64,000 bases of DNA, from positions 334,540-398,539 of the forward strand of contig NZ_FOXH01000003.1 of NCBI RefSeq assembly GCF_900115665.1, given 5' to 3'. The notes below the pieces were generated by a model, which made no database searches, had not been told where the DNA came from, and saw only the letters and a list, made by a program, of their open reading frames with translations. Every line of letters starts with the position of its first letter. The stretch's first letter is position 1. Position numbers and translations under genes: made by a program. The DNA is from Pseudarcicella hirudinis (GTDB taxonomy: Bacteria > Bacteroidota > Bacteroidia > Cytophagales > Spirosomataceae). Below, piece after piece: positions 49,216-57,864 of the stretch.

Positions 49216-50685
49216 CTATAAAAGCGCTATGAGATTCATTAGCAAATCAGCTTTGAAGAACAGCAACAGAATCGGGAGTACCAGAATGATGGCCAGAAAT
49301 TGCTGTTCAAATGTTATTTTAAATGGATTATTTTCAGAAACCTCTCCTTTTTTGAAAAATAGTACAAATGGTATCTTCAGGTAAAAGAATAAAGAAACCA
49401 CTGTATTGAATAGCCCGAATATAAACAGCCAGAGTAAAATCTGGTTTTGCGAGGTCTGGTAACTTTCCCAGAGGGCCGAGAAAATATTCAGCTTGGCAAA
49501 GAAACCTGCTGTTGGTGGCAGGCCTGTCAATGAAATCATTACAATTACGAGAAGAATTCCATAGAACGGATTTTTTAAGCCTAAGCCCCGGAATATTTTC
49601 AGGTTTCCGTTATTGCCGGTTGAGGCATCAGCAATGTCCAGCAGGAGAAATGCCGCGAAATTGGCAAATAGGTACGTTACCATATAGAAAACAATACTTT
49701 TTATGCCCAATTCTGAAAGGGTTACGAGCCCGATCAGCATAAAACCGGAGTGTGCAATTGTAGAATAAGCGAGCATTCTTTTAGCATTTTGCTGCCAAAG
49801 CGCTGAGAAATTTCCTATTGTGATGGTTGCCAGTGCAATTACGGCCATCAGTAGTTGAAATTTAGCAGGAAGTGCTTCCAGAAAGCGCATAGCTATTAAA
49901 AAAGAAGCTGCTTTCGGAGCAATTGAAAAGAATGCCACAATTGGCGTCGGAGCAGATTCATAGACATCCGGCGTCCAGATATGAAATGGTGTTGCCGAAA
50001 GTTTAAAAAGAAAACCACTCAGGGTAAGCGTTGCCGCAACCAGAAATGTTATATTGTCAACCTGAGCTAAGTTTCTTGAAAAATCGGGAGAAACAATGGA
50101 AAGCGTTCCTGTAATTCCATAAAGCAATGACATGCCATAGAGCATTATCGCGGAGGAAGCTGCTCCGAAAATAATGTATTTTAACCCGCCCTCAGAACCT
50201 GTTTTATCCCGGTTGATTGCCGTAAAAATATAAGAACCGATAGAAACAATTTCGATGGATAAGTAAATCATGATCAGGTTCACCGACATAGTCATGAGAT
50301 AAAGCCCTATCAGGATTCCGGTTAATATGGGGAAAAATTCTCCCGGGAATGACTTTTTCAGAACCCAGCTGTGTGCCAGTAAAATAATGGCGGCCATTGA
50401 AACCAGGCATTTAAAGAAAATGGCTTTGGCATCAAGAAAAAGCATTTCATGGAATAAAAAGCCATCACTGGTATTATAAAACTGTTCCGTTACCTGATGA
50501 AAAGATAACGCAAGAATAGCCAGTGTAAGTCCGTATAACCAGAACTGTGAGATGTTTTTGGAGTGAAATTTGTATAAGATTAATTCAGCAATAATCAGTA
50601 AGATGAAGGCTGCAGATAAGAAGATCTCCGGAGTGAAACCTTCCAGGCTTTTGATAATTCCGAATAATTGTTCTTTTAACTCCAA
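49216..50685 (-). CDS. nuoN: NADH-quinone oxidoreductase subunit N
   Basis: 489 residues with about 14 membrane helices, the third antiporter-like subunit of complex I. Conserved parts are YLSIEIVSIGSYIFTAI, FGAASSAIMLYGMSLLYG, SGFLFKLSATPFHIWTPDVYESAPTPIVAFFSIAPKAASF and NAKRMLAYSTIAHSGFMLIG. The only available start is a TTG at 50685; no in-frame ATG exists between the upstream stop and residue 70. A TAnnTTTG element lies 32 bp upstream. It is separated from nuoL-nuoM by 14.5 kb and is transcribed the other way, unlike the usual single nuo operon. Confidence 0.92.
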   Translation of the reverse strand: MELKEQLFGIIKSLEGFTPEIFLSAAFILLIIAELILYKFHSKNISQFWLYGLTLAILALSFHQVTEQFYNTSDGFLFHEMLFLDAKAIFFKCLVSMAAIILLAHSWVLKKSFPGEFFPILTGILIGLYLMTMSVNLIMIYLSIEIVSIGSYIFTAINRDKTGSEGGLKYIIFGAASSAIMLYGMSLLYGITGTLSIVSPDFSRNLAQVDNITFLVAATLTLSGFLFKLSATPFHIWTPDVYESAPTPIVAFFSIAPKAASFLIAMRFLEALPAKFQLLMAVIALATITIGNFSALWQQNAKRMLAYSTIAHSGFMLIGLVTLSELGIKSIVFYMVTYLFANFAAFLLLDIADASTGNNGNLKIFRGLGLKNPFYGILLVIVMISLTGLPPTAGFFAKLNIFSALWESYQTSQNQILLWLFIFGLFNTVVSLFFYLKIPFVLFFKKGEVSENNPFKITFEQQFLAIILVLPILLLFFKADLLMNLIALL

Positions 50686-50716
50686 AGTTTTAAAATTATT
50701 ATTTATAAAGATATTG

Positions 50717-50724
50717 CAAAGTTA
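50717..50724 (-). promoter_or_regulatory. Candidate promoter -7 element for nuoN
   Basis: On the minus strand TAACTTTG fits TAnnTTTG and lies 32 bp before the TTG start. Confidence 0.4.
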
Positions 50725-50958
50725 GTGTCAAATTCATTAAACTTAGAAAAATAATTAGGTCAAACTATCGGAAATGAGGTTAAAATATCTGAGAAATATC
50801 CGGGAATTGCCAAAGAATAACGGATGAATTAAGGCAATACGATATTATATTGATTTACAGAAGTCTGAAAACGAGGAACTACTGAGGAGAATAAGTACCG
50901 GATTTTTGATTCTGAAATAATATAAACATTAAACAGGTATAATCTAATAAGACTCCTG

Positions 50959-50966
50959 TAAATTTG
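50959..50966 (+). promoter_or_regulatory. Candidate promoter -7 element for the kinase gene
   Basis: TAAATTTG fits TAnnTTTG and lies 52 bp before the start. No TTG element at the expected distance. Confidence 0.35.
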
Positions 50967-51017
50967 AGGCCTTAAAAATTACAAACTTATCTGATTGCTG
51001 AAAACTAAATCTCAAGA

Positions 51018-52049
51018 ATGAAATTTAAAAGTACTTATTGGCTGATGCAGCTCATTTCCTGGTTGTTTATTGCCACAATTGCTTTGAAATATAATGAATT
51101 GGAAAAAGATACATTCTGGCTGCACTGCCTGTATTTCTTTTCAGTGTTTCTTTGTGGAATAGGTACAACGCATATCTATAAGTTAATTCTTGATAAATAC
51201 CAACCTCAAACCTCTTCAAAATCAGCTTTTATCCTTTCCCCACTGATCGGAAGCATTGTGGTTGGTTTTTTATTTTTTCTGCTTGATTCTCTTTTTACAA
51301 CTCCTGAAAGAGTGATGACCAAATATGAGTCTTTTGGGAATTATTTCGGATTGTTTGTAGATGATATGTGGGTAATTATGCCCTGGTTTCTGTTTTTTCA
51401 TGTAGTTCGTTATTCGACCTATAAACAGGAAATGCAGGATCGGCTTTACGCCATGGAAAATATGCTGAAAATCGCAGAACTTGATAACCTGAAAAAACAG
51501 CTTAATCCGCATTTTCTGTTCAATGCCCTGAATAGTATTAAGGCTTTGACAATTATAGACAGCAAGCAGGCCCGGGAAGCGATTAATCAGCTTTCCGAAT
51601 TGCTGAGATTATCCCTTAATCTTGGCGAACAGCAAATGGCTTCATTGCAGCAGGAGATCAAACTGGCAAAGGATTACCTTTCCATAGAGAAAATCCGGTA
51701 TGAGAACCGCCTGAATTATTGTTTTGAAGTAGATGAAGAGTTATCAGAAGAAGAAGTCATACCGATGTCTCTTAATACTTTGATTGAAAATGCGGTGAAA
51801 CATGGCATAGAGAAGATAAAAGCCGGAGGAGATATTCTGATTAAAATTTATGCTGATCAGGATTTTATCATATTGAGGGTAGAAAATACCGGAAAATATG
51901 ACCCCAAACCTAAAAACAGCGAAGGAGGTATAGGGTTATCCAATTTACGCAAAAGATTAAATTATCATTACGGAAACAAGGCTAAGCTGGAAATCCGTGA
52001 GGAATCCGGAAAAGTTGTGTCCATATTATTCTTTCCTAAGAACAAATAA
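51018..52049 (+). CDS. LytS/YpdA-type membrane sensor histidine kinase
   Basis: 343 residues. Four membrane helices come first: LISWLFIATIALKY, LHCLYFFSVFLCGIGTTHI, LIGSIVVGFLFFLLDSLF and MWVIMPWFLFFHVVRYS. A short coiled coil leads into the His_kinase domain with LKKQLNPHFLFNALNSIKAL, where the phosphoacceptor is the His of NPHFLFN. The ATPase domain has SLNTLIENAVKHGIEK and EGGIGLSNLRKRL. Partners are usually LytTR response regulators, commonly encoded next door, but none is adjacent here. The one LytTR gene in the window (9689) lacks a receiver domain, so it is not its partner. Confidence 0.9.
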   Translation: MKFKSTYWLMQLISWLFIATIALKYNELEKDTFWLHCLYFFSVFLCGIGTTHIYKLILDKYQPQTSSKSAFILSPLIGSIVVGFLFFLLDSLFTTPERVMTKYESFGNYFGLFVDDMWVIMPWFLFFHVVRYSTYKQEMQDRLYAMENMLKIAELDNLKKQLNPHFLFNALNSIKALTIIDSKQAREAINQLSELLRLSLNLGEQQMASLQQEIKLAKDYLSIEKIRYENRLNYCFEVDEELSEEEVIPMSLNTLIENAVKHGIEKIKAGGDILIKIYADQDFIILRVENTGKYDPKPKNSEGGIGLSNLRKRLNYHYGNKAKLEIREESGKVVSILFFPKNK

Positions 52050-52074
52050 TTTCCCCGTTTGTCCGGTTCAAGGT

Positions 52075-52108
52075 AAAATTCTGAAAATCATTTCAGAATT
52101 TTTTTTTG
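52075..52108 (+). terminator. Terminator after the kinase gene
   Basis: AAAATTCTGAAA (52075-52086) and TTTCAGAATTTT (52091-52102) are perfect 12-bp arms with a 4-nt loop, continuing as T. Confidence 0.8.
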
Positions 52109-52453
52109 ATTTTTTTTCAGAGCACTTGCAACATTCTTCTACATTCTTACATCTTATGTTCGAGTGTTTTGAGAATGGATAAAAGAATTAAGGTTCGGTT
52201 TTCCACCAAAATACACTCAATTGCTTTCCTTGAACCAAACTCCAAAATGATCATCCTGTATAATTACCATTCACCCGATTAATGAACCTATTATGGTATA
52301 TTGTATTGCAAGGTACTGGTTTTAACACTTAACTTTGAATCAAGAAATAAGGGAAAGAGGTAGAGAAAACAGAAAGATGGTCTGAAAAGCAGATTTGGCA
52401 GAATTGATAAAAGCATCTGAAAGGTTCTGTAAAAGAGATAAAAAACAAAAAGT

Positions 52454-52491
52454 TGTTCGGTCGCGGACGCAAATTGTATCAGAACCGAACA
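52454..52491. promoter_or_regulatory. Inverted repeat upstream of the secreted paralogue pair
   Basis: TGTTCGGT (52454-52461) and ACCGAACA (52484-52491) are perfect arms 22 bp apart, 14 bp before the first promoter-like element. It could be a regulator site. Confidence 0.3.
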
Positions 52492-52540
52492 GTTAACAGC
52501 TTCTTAATTTTGTATTAATTGATTGATTATCAGTATTTTA

Positions 52541-52548
52541 TAATTTTG
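52541..52548 (+). promoter_or_regulatory. Candidate promoter for the secreted paralogue pair
   Basis: TAATTTTG fits TAnnTTTG; TTG at 52519-52521 lies 19 bp upstream, as expected for the -33 element. The leader would be about 65 nt. A second TAATTTTG lies at 52505. Confidence 0.5.
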
Positions 52549-52619
52549 GCATAGAAATTAAACCTATAGTTAGTATCGTAAATAAATCTAAAAACAATCT
52601 TTTCTAAATAGTTATAACA

Positions 52620-53018
52620 ATGAAAACGTCCATCAAATCCCTCGCTTTAATTTTAGTAGCATGCGTGTTATCTGTAGTAAGTGTTAAGGCTCAAAGTATG
52701 GAGGATCAGACTTCTAAATCTTTTTCGGTTGGATTATATCAAACGGCTAACACATCAAAATTGAATCTTCTTATTGAGAAGACTGAAAAGAAGAGCCTTG
52801 AGATTATTCTGAGAAATAAAAAAGGAGAAATCGTTTCTCAGGAATATGTTGATCAGAAACCAAACACATACAGAGTCATTTTCGACTTGTCAGCTTTAGA
52901 AGACGGCCAGTATGTTTTTGAAATAAAAAACAAAAAAGAAAAAATAGTAAAAGAATTTAACCTCTCAACCAAAAAACAGGAACCTGTTGAATTTGACAGA
53001 GTTATTTCAATGAATTAG
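52620..53018 (+). CDS. Small secreted beta-sandwich-like protein, paralogue 1
   Basis: 132 residues. Signal peptide MKTSIKSLALILVACVLSVVSVKAQ is followed by a mature part of about 105 residues. KLNLLIEKTEKKSLEIILRNKKGEIVSQEYV and IFDLSALEDGQYVFEIKNKKEKIVKEFNL show alternating strands like an Ig or T9SS-sorting-domain-like fold. I do not recognise a named family; DUF3244-type proteins are the nearest idea. It shares with the next gene the core YQTxNTSxLNLxI and DLSALEDGxYxxEIK and is expected to be periplasmic or surface-bound. There is a 68-bp gap to its paralogue and a good promoter upstream. Confidence 0.75.
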   Translation: MKTSIKSLALILVACVLSVVSVKAQSMEDQTSKSFSVGLYQTANTSKLNLLIEKTEKKSLEIILRNKKGEIVSQEYVDQKPNTYRVIFDLSALEDGQYVFEIKNKKEKIVKEFNLSTKKQEPVEFDRVISMN

Positions 53019-53086
53019 TACCGATTAACAATTAACTAAACTTATCATTTTAAAGGAAACACAAAAATTCTAAACAATCGTAAATC

Positions 53087-53491
53087 ATGAAATCTATCAT
53101 CAGAACTTCCGCTTTAGCTTTTGCATTTGGTTTAGCTACTATATTGACTATCAATGCTAACGACTTAAATAATCCGAATACGGCTCAGACTATCAAAGTT
53201 GGAATGTACCAGACGATGAACACATCAACACTTAATTTGATGATCGTTAAAAATAATCTTAAATGTGCTAATGTTGTACTGAAAGATGCAAGAGGTAACG
53301 TGCTGACTCACGAGTTTGTCAGCAAAAAATTTGAAAACTACCGTATCAACTATGATTTGAGTGCTTTGGAAGACGGTAAGTATTTTATCGAAATTAAAGG
53401 AGAAAATGAGAAAATCGTTAAAGAAGTGAATCTTACAAGCAAATCTCAGGATAATGTTAATGCACAGTCAAGAGTGATCACTTTAGAATAA
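53087..53491 (+). CDS. Small secreted beta-sandwich-like protein, paralogue 2
   Basis: 134 residues with signal peptide MKSIIRTSALAFAFGLATILTINA. The mature part MYQTMNTSTLNLMIVKNNLKCANVVLKDARGNVLTHEFV, then YDLSALEDGKYFIEIKGENEKIVKEVNL, matches paralogue 1 through its full length, but with only moderate identity. The lysine-rich middle of paralogue 1 (KTEKKSLEIILRNKK) is replaced by a less charged one here. Function is unknown. The pair may be adhesive or structural extracytoplasmic proteins, and their tandem arrangement suggests an older duplication. A strong terminator follows. Confidence 0.75.
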   Translation: MKSIIRTSALAFAFGLATILTINANDLNNPNTAQTIKVGMYQTMNTSTLNLMIVKNNLKCANVVLKDARGNVLTHEFVSKKFENYRINYDLSALEDGKYFIEIKGENEKIVKEVNLTSKSQDNVNAQSRVITLE

Positions 53492-53536
53492 ACCTCTTAC
53501 CCGGATAAATAGAAGAAACCTCTAAATCTCAGCTTC

Positions 53537-53573
53537 AGCCCCGATCGGAATAACGATCGGGGCTGTTTTTTTT
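53537..53573 (+). terminator. Terminator after the secreted paralogue pair
   Basis: AGCCCCGATCG (53537-53547) and CGATCGGGGCT (53554-53564) form a perfect GC-rich 11-bp stem followed by GTTTTTTTT. Confidence 0.9.
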
Positions 53574-53682
53574 GGCCCTTAAAATTAAAACCTATAAAAC
53601 GTGGTAAAAAATACCTAAAATCTTGTCAGATTTACACAATCTTCTTTCTTTATACTTTAACTAAAATCTAAAACTTAACTCT

Positions 53683-56097
53683 ATGAAAAAGAGGCTCCTC
53701 ACTCTTATACTTTTATTTTCATGCGCCGGCTCGGTAGTAATGAGTCAATCACTGCGTCCTCCGGCTTATCCTTTACTTACCAGCGATCCTTATTTTAGTG
53801 TCTGGTCATTCAGTGATAAAGTGAATGAATCCGTTACCCGTCATTGGACAGGTAAAAACAACTCTTTGGAAGGGGTAATTTCAGTAGACGGTAAATCTTA
53901 TCAGTTTTTAGGTTTGCCGCAGGTTACTTATAAAACATTAGCTCCTGCGGCTTCGGAGAGAATTTATCCGGTAAAATACACTTTTGGTACTCCGGCAAAA
54001 GGCTGGGAAAAAGAACAATTTGATGATGCTTCCTGGCAGACCGGGAATGCCCCATTCGGAAACGGAGCCGGTAGTAATCCGGTGAAACCCGGCACTATGT
54101 GGACAACCAATGATGTCTGGTACCGCAGGGAAATAACGCTTACAGATTTTTCAGCAGAACACCTGAGATTATCAGTAAGCAATGATGAAGATATTGAAAT
54201 CTATATCAATGGCGTTTTAGCATATCATTGCGAAACATGCTATATAGGCGGGTACGAATATTATCCGATTCAGCCGCAGGCATTAAAAGCCGTTAAAAAA
54301 GGAAAAAATATTATTGCGGTTCATTGTAAAAATACAGTAGGCGGAGCATTTGCTGATGCCGGAATCTCTGAAGAAATTCCTCCGAGGCAATTGATCCGGA
54401 AGGCAGAACAGATTTCTGTGAAAGTTTCAGCCACTAATACTACATATCAGTTTAAAGCAGGAAATGTACTTTTGGAAACAGTCTTTACCAGCCCTCTTTT
54501 ACTGGATGAACTTGAAACCCTCACCCGCCCGGCTTCATATGTTACTTTCTCCGTGAAATCTTCTGATAATAAAACACATAAGGTGAAAGTTGAATTTAAT
54601 GTTTCAGCAGATTTATCGGTCAATATGCCTGCGCAGGAAGTTACTATGAAACTGTCGCCTGAAAAAACAAATGGTTTGAATATAGCCTCTGCCGGAAGTG
54701 TTGAGCAGAATATTTTAGGAAAAAAAGGCGATGATATCAGAATTGACTGGGGGCATGTCCTGCTTGCTTCTAAAGACGGAAAAATAAGTGTTTCCGAACC
54801 ATCTGAGAGAATGTTGAAAAGTTCCTTCGATTTCGGGCAGGTAAACAGTAATAAAATACAGAAACATTTGATTGTAGGATATGATGACATCTATTCAGTT
54901 GAATATTTCGGAAAAAAACTGAGAGGCTGGTGGAGAAGAGATCCGGGAATGACCGCTGAAAAGATGTTGAATCAGGCAGAAAATGATTATACAAGAGTAT
55001 TCAAAAAATGTACAGCTTTTGATAAGAAACTTTATGCCGATGCACTGGCGTCCGGAGGAAAAGAATATGCTGATTTGTGTGAACTTGCTTACAGACAAGC
55101 GATTGCTGCTCATAAAGCTGTTGACAGAGGTGATGGAACCTTGTTGTTTTTCTCAAAAGAGAATTTCTCAAATGGTTCTATCGGAACAGTGGATGTAACT
55201 TATCCTTCTGCTCCGATGTTCCTGCTTTACAACAATACCCTGATGAAAGGATTACTTGAATTTATTTTTGAGTATTCAGAATCAGGAAGATGGAATAAGC
55301 CTTTTGCAGCGCATGATGTAGGTACTTATCCTTTGGCAAATGGCCAGACATACGGTGAAGATATGCCGGTGGAAGAGTGCGGGAATATGGTAATTCTGGC
55401 AACGGCCGTTTGTATCAGGGATGGTAATGCTTCTTATGCCAGAAAACATTGGGCAACGCTTTCAACCTGGGTTCAGTACCTTGAAAAAGAAGGCTTTGAT
55501 CCGGCTAATCAGTTATGTACGGATGACTTTGCAGGACACCTGGCAAGAAATATTAACCTTTCTGCCAAAGCAATCGTGGGAATAGCCGGGTACGGAAAAA
55601 TGGCTGAGATGCTGGGTGATACAAAAACAGCTGAAAAATATACAAAATTAGCCAGAGAGCTTGCTCTGAAGTGGCAGGAAATGGCGAAGGATTCTGAACA
55701 TTATGCCCTTACTTTTGACAAAAAAGGAACCTGGTCGCAGAAGTATAATATCGTTTGGGATAAATTATTAGGCTTGAATATCTTCCCCAAAGATATCACA
55801 CAGAAAGAAATCAGGTATTATCTGACCAAACAAAATACCTACGGTCTGCCTTTGGATTCAAGGAAAAGTTATACTAAATCGGATTGGATTATATGGACTG
55901 CTACGATGGCAGACAATAAATCTGATTTTGAAAAACTTGTCAAACCAATCTGGAAGTTTGCCAATGAATCACCGACAAGAGTTCCACTGACAGACTGGCA
56001 TGAAACTACCAATGGAAAGCAGGTGGGTTTTCAGGCACGTTCTGTGGTTGGAGGCTATTTTATCAAGATGCTTGAAGGGAAACTCAGGAAGAAATAA
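53683..56097 (+). CDS. DUF4965/GtaA-type glutaminase-like secreted protein
   Basis: 804 residues with a signal peptide (MKKRLLTLILLFSCAGSVVMSQS). The order is an N-terminal DUF4964 part (RPPAYPLLTSDPYFSVWSF), an inserted jelly-roll module of about 135 residues (GWEKEQFDDASWQTGNAPFG through NIIAVHCKNTVGG), DUF5127, then the central and C-terminal DUF4965/DUF1793-like (alpha/alpha) domain. In the last, CTDDFAGHLARNINLSAKAIVGI, DSRKSYTKSDWIIWTA and PLTDWHETTNGKQVGFQARSVVGG are clear. Family members include fungal glutaminase A, but many bacterial ones sit with polysaccharide-use genes, so the true substrate is unsure. The inserted module is the unusual feature. Confidence 0.88.
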   Translation: MKKRLLTLILLFSCAGSVVMSQSLRPPAYPLLTSDPYFSVWSFSDKVNESVTRHWTGKNNSLEGVISVDGKSYQFLGLPQVTYKTLAPAASERIYPVKYTFGTPAKGWEKEQFDDASWQTGNAPFGNGAGSNPVKPGTMWTTNDVWYRREITLTDFSAEHLRLSVSNDEDIEIYINGVLAYHCETCYIGGYEYYPIQPQALKAVKKGKNIIAVHCKNTVGGAFADAGISEEIPPRQLIRKAEQISVKVSATNTTYQFKAGNVLLETVFTSPLLLDELETLTRPASYVTFSVKSSDNKTHKVKVEFNVSADLSVNMPAQEVTMKLSPEKTNGLNIASAGSVEQNILGKKGDDIRIDWGHVLLASKDGKISVSEPSERMLKSSFDFGQVNSNKIQKHLIVGYDDIYSVEYFGKKLRGWWRRDPGMTAEKMLNQAENDYTRVFKKCTAFDKKLYADALASGGKEYADLCELAYRQAIAAHKAVDRGDGTLLFFSKENFSNGSIGTVDVTYPSAPMFLLYNNTLMKGLLEFIFEYSESGRWNKPFAAHDVGTYPLANGQTYGEDMPVEECGNMVILATAVCIRDGNASYARKHWATLSTWVQYLEKEGFDPANQLCTDDFAGHLARNINLSAKAIVGIAGYGKMAEMLGDTKTAEKYTKLARELALKWQEMAKDSEHYALTFDKKGTWSQKYNIVWDKLLGLNIFPKDITQKEIRYYLTKQNTYGLPLDSRKSYTKSDWIIWTATMADNKSDFEKLVKPIWKFANESPTRVPLTDWHETTNGKQVGFQARSVVGGYFIKMLEGKLRKK

Positions 56098-56111
56098 CGA
56101 GATATGATAAA

Positions 56112-56196
56112 CTAACAGAAAGACTTTAAGAAGAAAGAACCGGGATAAATTAATTTTGTCTCAGCTTTTTTCTTAAAGTCTTTTTCTTTCTGTTAA
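56112..56196. terminator. Large hairpin between convergent genes
   Basis: AACAGAAAGACTTTAAGAA on the left pairs with TTCTTAAAGTCTTT and TTTCTGTT on the right across a small bulge. It lies between the glutaminase-like gene and the permease gene. Confidence 0.6.
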
Positions 56197-56200
56197 CATT

Positions 56201-57673
56201 TTATTTCTCATTTCTGAGATGGCTGTTTTTTTTGCCATACCTGAAATAAATCACCATACCGATTGCCATCCAGACAAAGAGACGAATCCAGGTGTCTAAT
56301 GGTAAAAAAGCCATCATCCCAAAACAAGTGAGTATTCCCATAACCGGAACAAAAGGAACCCAGGGCGTTTTAAAGGATCTTGGTGCATCCGGATTGGTTT
56401 TTCTCATAATCAGAATTCCTGCACATACAATTACAAAGGCCAGGAGTGTACCAATGCTGGTCATTTCTCCCACAACATTGATTGGAACAAAGGCCGCAAA
56501 AATGGCAATGAAAATGCAGAATAAGATATTGGATTTCCAGGGCGTAAGAAAACGGGGATGCACTTCTGAGAAAATTTTCGGAAGAAGCCCGTCTTTTGAC
56601 ATGCTGAAAAACACTCTTGACTGACCTAACAGATCTACCAGAATTACAGAGGTGTATCCTATCAGAATGGCGATAATAACCAGTTGAGACAACCAATTGT
56701 AAGGTGTATTCTGAATGGCTATTGCTACAGGAGCAGCATTGTTTTTAAAAGCGCTATAATGAGCCAATCCTGTGAGAACATGGGCAAAAAGTACGAATAG
56801 AATAGTACAAACCACCAATGAGCCGATTATTCCGACCGGCATATTTTTCTGTGGATTTTTGGTTTCCTGTGCCGCAGTAGCAATAATATCGAAACCCAGA
56901 AAAACAAAGAAAACAACTCCGGCCCCTCTCAGGATGCCGGACCAGCCGAATTCCCCGAATGTTCCAGTATTTTCCGGAATGTATGGATGGTAGTTGGCCG
57001 GTTGAATATATTTCCAACCCAGAGCAATGAAAACCAGTACTACCGCAACTTTCAAAGAAACAACAACGGAGCTCCATAAAGCTGAACCTTTGGTTCCCCG
57101 GATTAATATCAGAGACATCAGGATGACTACCAATGCAGCAGGAAGGTTGAAATAGGTCTGAACCACCTCACCGCTGGCAAGTGTTACGGTTTCGAAAGGT
57201 GAATGAAGAATTTGCGGAGGAAGATAAATATCATAATAACTCAGCAATTTGGTCAGATAGTTCGACCAGCTGATGGCTACCGTCGCAGCGCCTACCGAAA
57301 ATTCCAGTACCAGATCCCATCCGATAATCCAGGCTATCATTTCTCCAAGTGTAGCATAGGCATAAGTATAAGCACTGCCCGCTACCGGAATCATGGCTGA
57401 AAATTCTGCATAGCATAATCCCGCAAAACCGCAGCCTACGGCTGCAACAAGAAAAGAAAGTGTAACGGCCGGTCCGGCGTTATTGGCTGCCGCAAGACCT
57501 GTTAAGGAAAAGAGACCTGCTCCAATGATTACTCCAAGCCCGAGCATAATAAGCTGGAAACCATTTAAAGACCTTTTCAGGGTCTTTTCTCCTGACTCTT
57601 CAGATTCTTCGATGAGTCGGCTGATTGATTTAATGTATTTCAAATGCTGTTTATTTTGTGATGAAGTCCGCAA
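56201..57673 (-). CDS. APC-family amino-acid permease (cationic amino-acid transporter type)
   Basis: 490 residues with 12 membrane segments. It has the APC start region LKRSLNGFQLIMLGLGVIIGAGLFSLTG, whose GxxIGAGLF loop binds the amino-acid backbone. GPAVTLSFLVAAVGCGFAGLCYAEF, AGSAYTYAYATLGE and GFDIIATAAQETKNPQKNMPVGI follow. The layout is that of the CAT/YfnA group, proton-driven uptake of cationic or general amino acids. The start is a TTG at 57673; the next in-frame ATG is residue 43, inside the first conserved region, so the TTG is preferred. It is not adjacent to catabolic genes. Confidence 0.92.
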   Translation of the reverse strand: MRTSSQNKQHLKYIKSISRLIEESEESGEKTLKRSLNGFQLIMLGLGVIIGAGLFSLTGLAAANNAGPAVTLSFLVAAVGCGFAGLCYAEFSAMIPVAGSAYTYAYATLGEMIAWIIGWDLVLEFSVGAATVAISWSNYLTKLLSYYDIYLPPQILHSPFETVTLASGEVVQTYFNLPAALVVILMSLILIRGTKGSALWSSVVVSLKVAVVLVFIALGWKYIQPANYHPYIPENTGTFGEFGWSGILRGAGVVFFVFLGFDIIATAAQETKNPQKNMPVGIIGSLVVCTILFVLFAHVLTGLAHYSAFKNNAAPVAIAIQNTPYNWLSQLVIIAILIGYTSVILVDLLGQSRVFFSMSKDGLLPKIFSEVHPRFLTPWKSNILFCIFIAIFAAFVPINVVGEMTSIGTLLAFVIVCAGILIMRKTNPDAPRSFKTPWVPFVPVMGILTCFGMMAFLPLDTWIRLFVWMAIGMVIYFRYGKKNSHLRNEK

Positions 57674-57782
57674 AAATAAAGCATAAATTCTAAAAGAAGA
57701 AATTTGTATAGTTAATTTATAGACTTAGTTTGTTTTTAATGGTTTTTCCGCAATTTTCAGAGAGCATTTTTCAGAAAAAATC

Positions 57783-57855
57783 TAAAAATCAGGTTATTTT
57801 AAAACGGTTCGACAGGCATTATGCTATGCGGAATGGTTCGGAATAACCTGATTTT
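57783..57855 (-). terminator. Terminator after the TonB receptor gene
   Basis: AAAAATCAGGTTATT (near 57784-57798) and AATAACCTGATTTT (57842-57855) pair around a 43-nt loop with an inner hairpin. On the minus strand T5 follows. Confidence 0.6.
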
Positions 57856-57864
57856 CAGGAGAAA

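Larger units (their letters stand above)
50686..51017. other. Intergenic region between divergent nuoN and the LytS-type kinase gene
   Basis: 332 bp. It carries a TAACTTTG element for nuoN (minus strand, 50717-50724) and a TAAATTTG element for the kinase gene (50959-50966). Nothing else stands out. Confidence 0.45.
52050..52619. other. Intergenic region upstream of the small secreted paralogue pair
   Basis: 570 bp without a gene. It contains the kinase terminator (52075-52108), a long quiet stretch, an inverted repeat with 8-bp arms (52454-52491) and two TAATTTTG elements (52505-52512 and 52541-52548). The length and the two promoter-like elements suggest regulated or strong expression of the downstream pair. 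Confidence 0.5.

Noticed and set aside
54447..54890. 147-codon minus-strand frame inside the DUF4965-type gene
   Set aside because: Contained in a long conserved plus-strand gene. The product is Ser/Phe-rich low-complexity typical of antisense frames.
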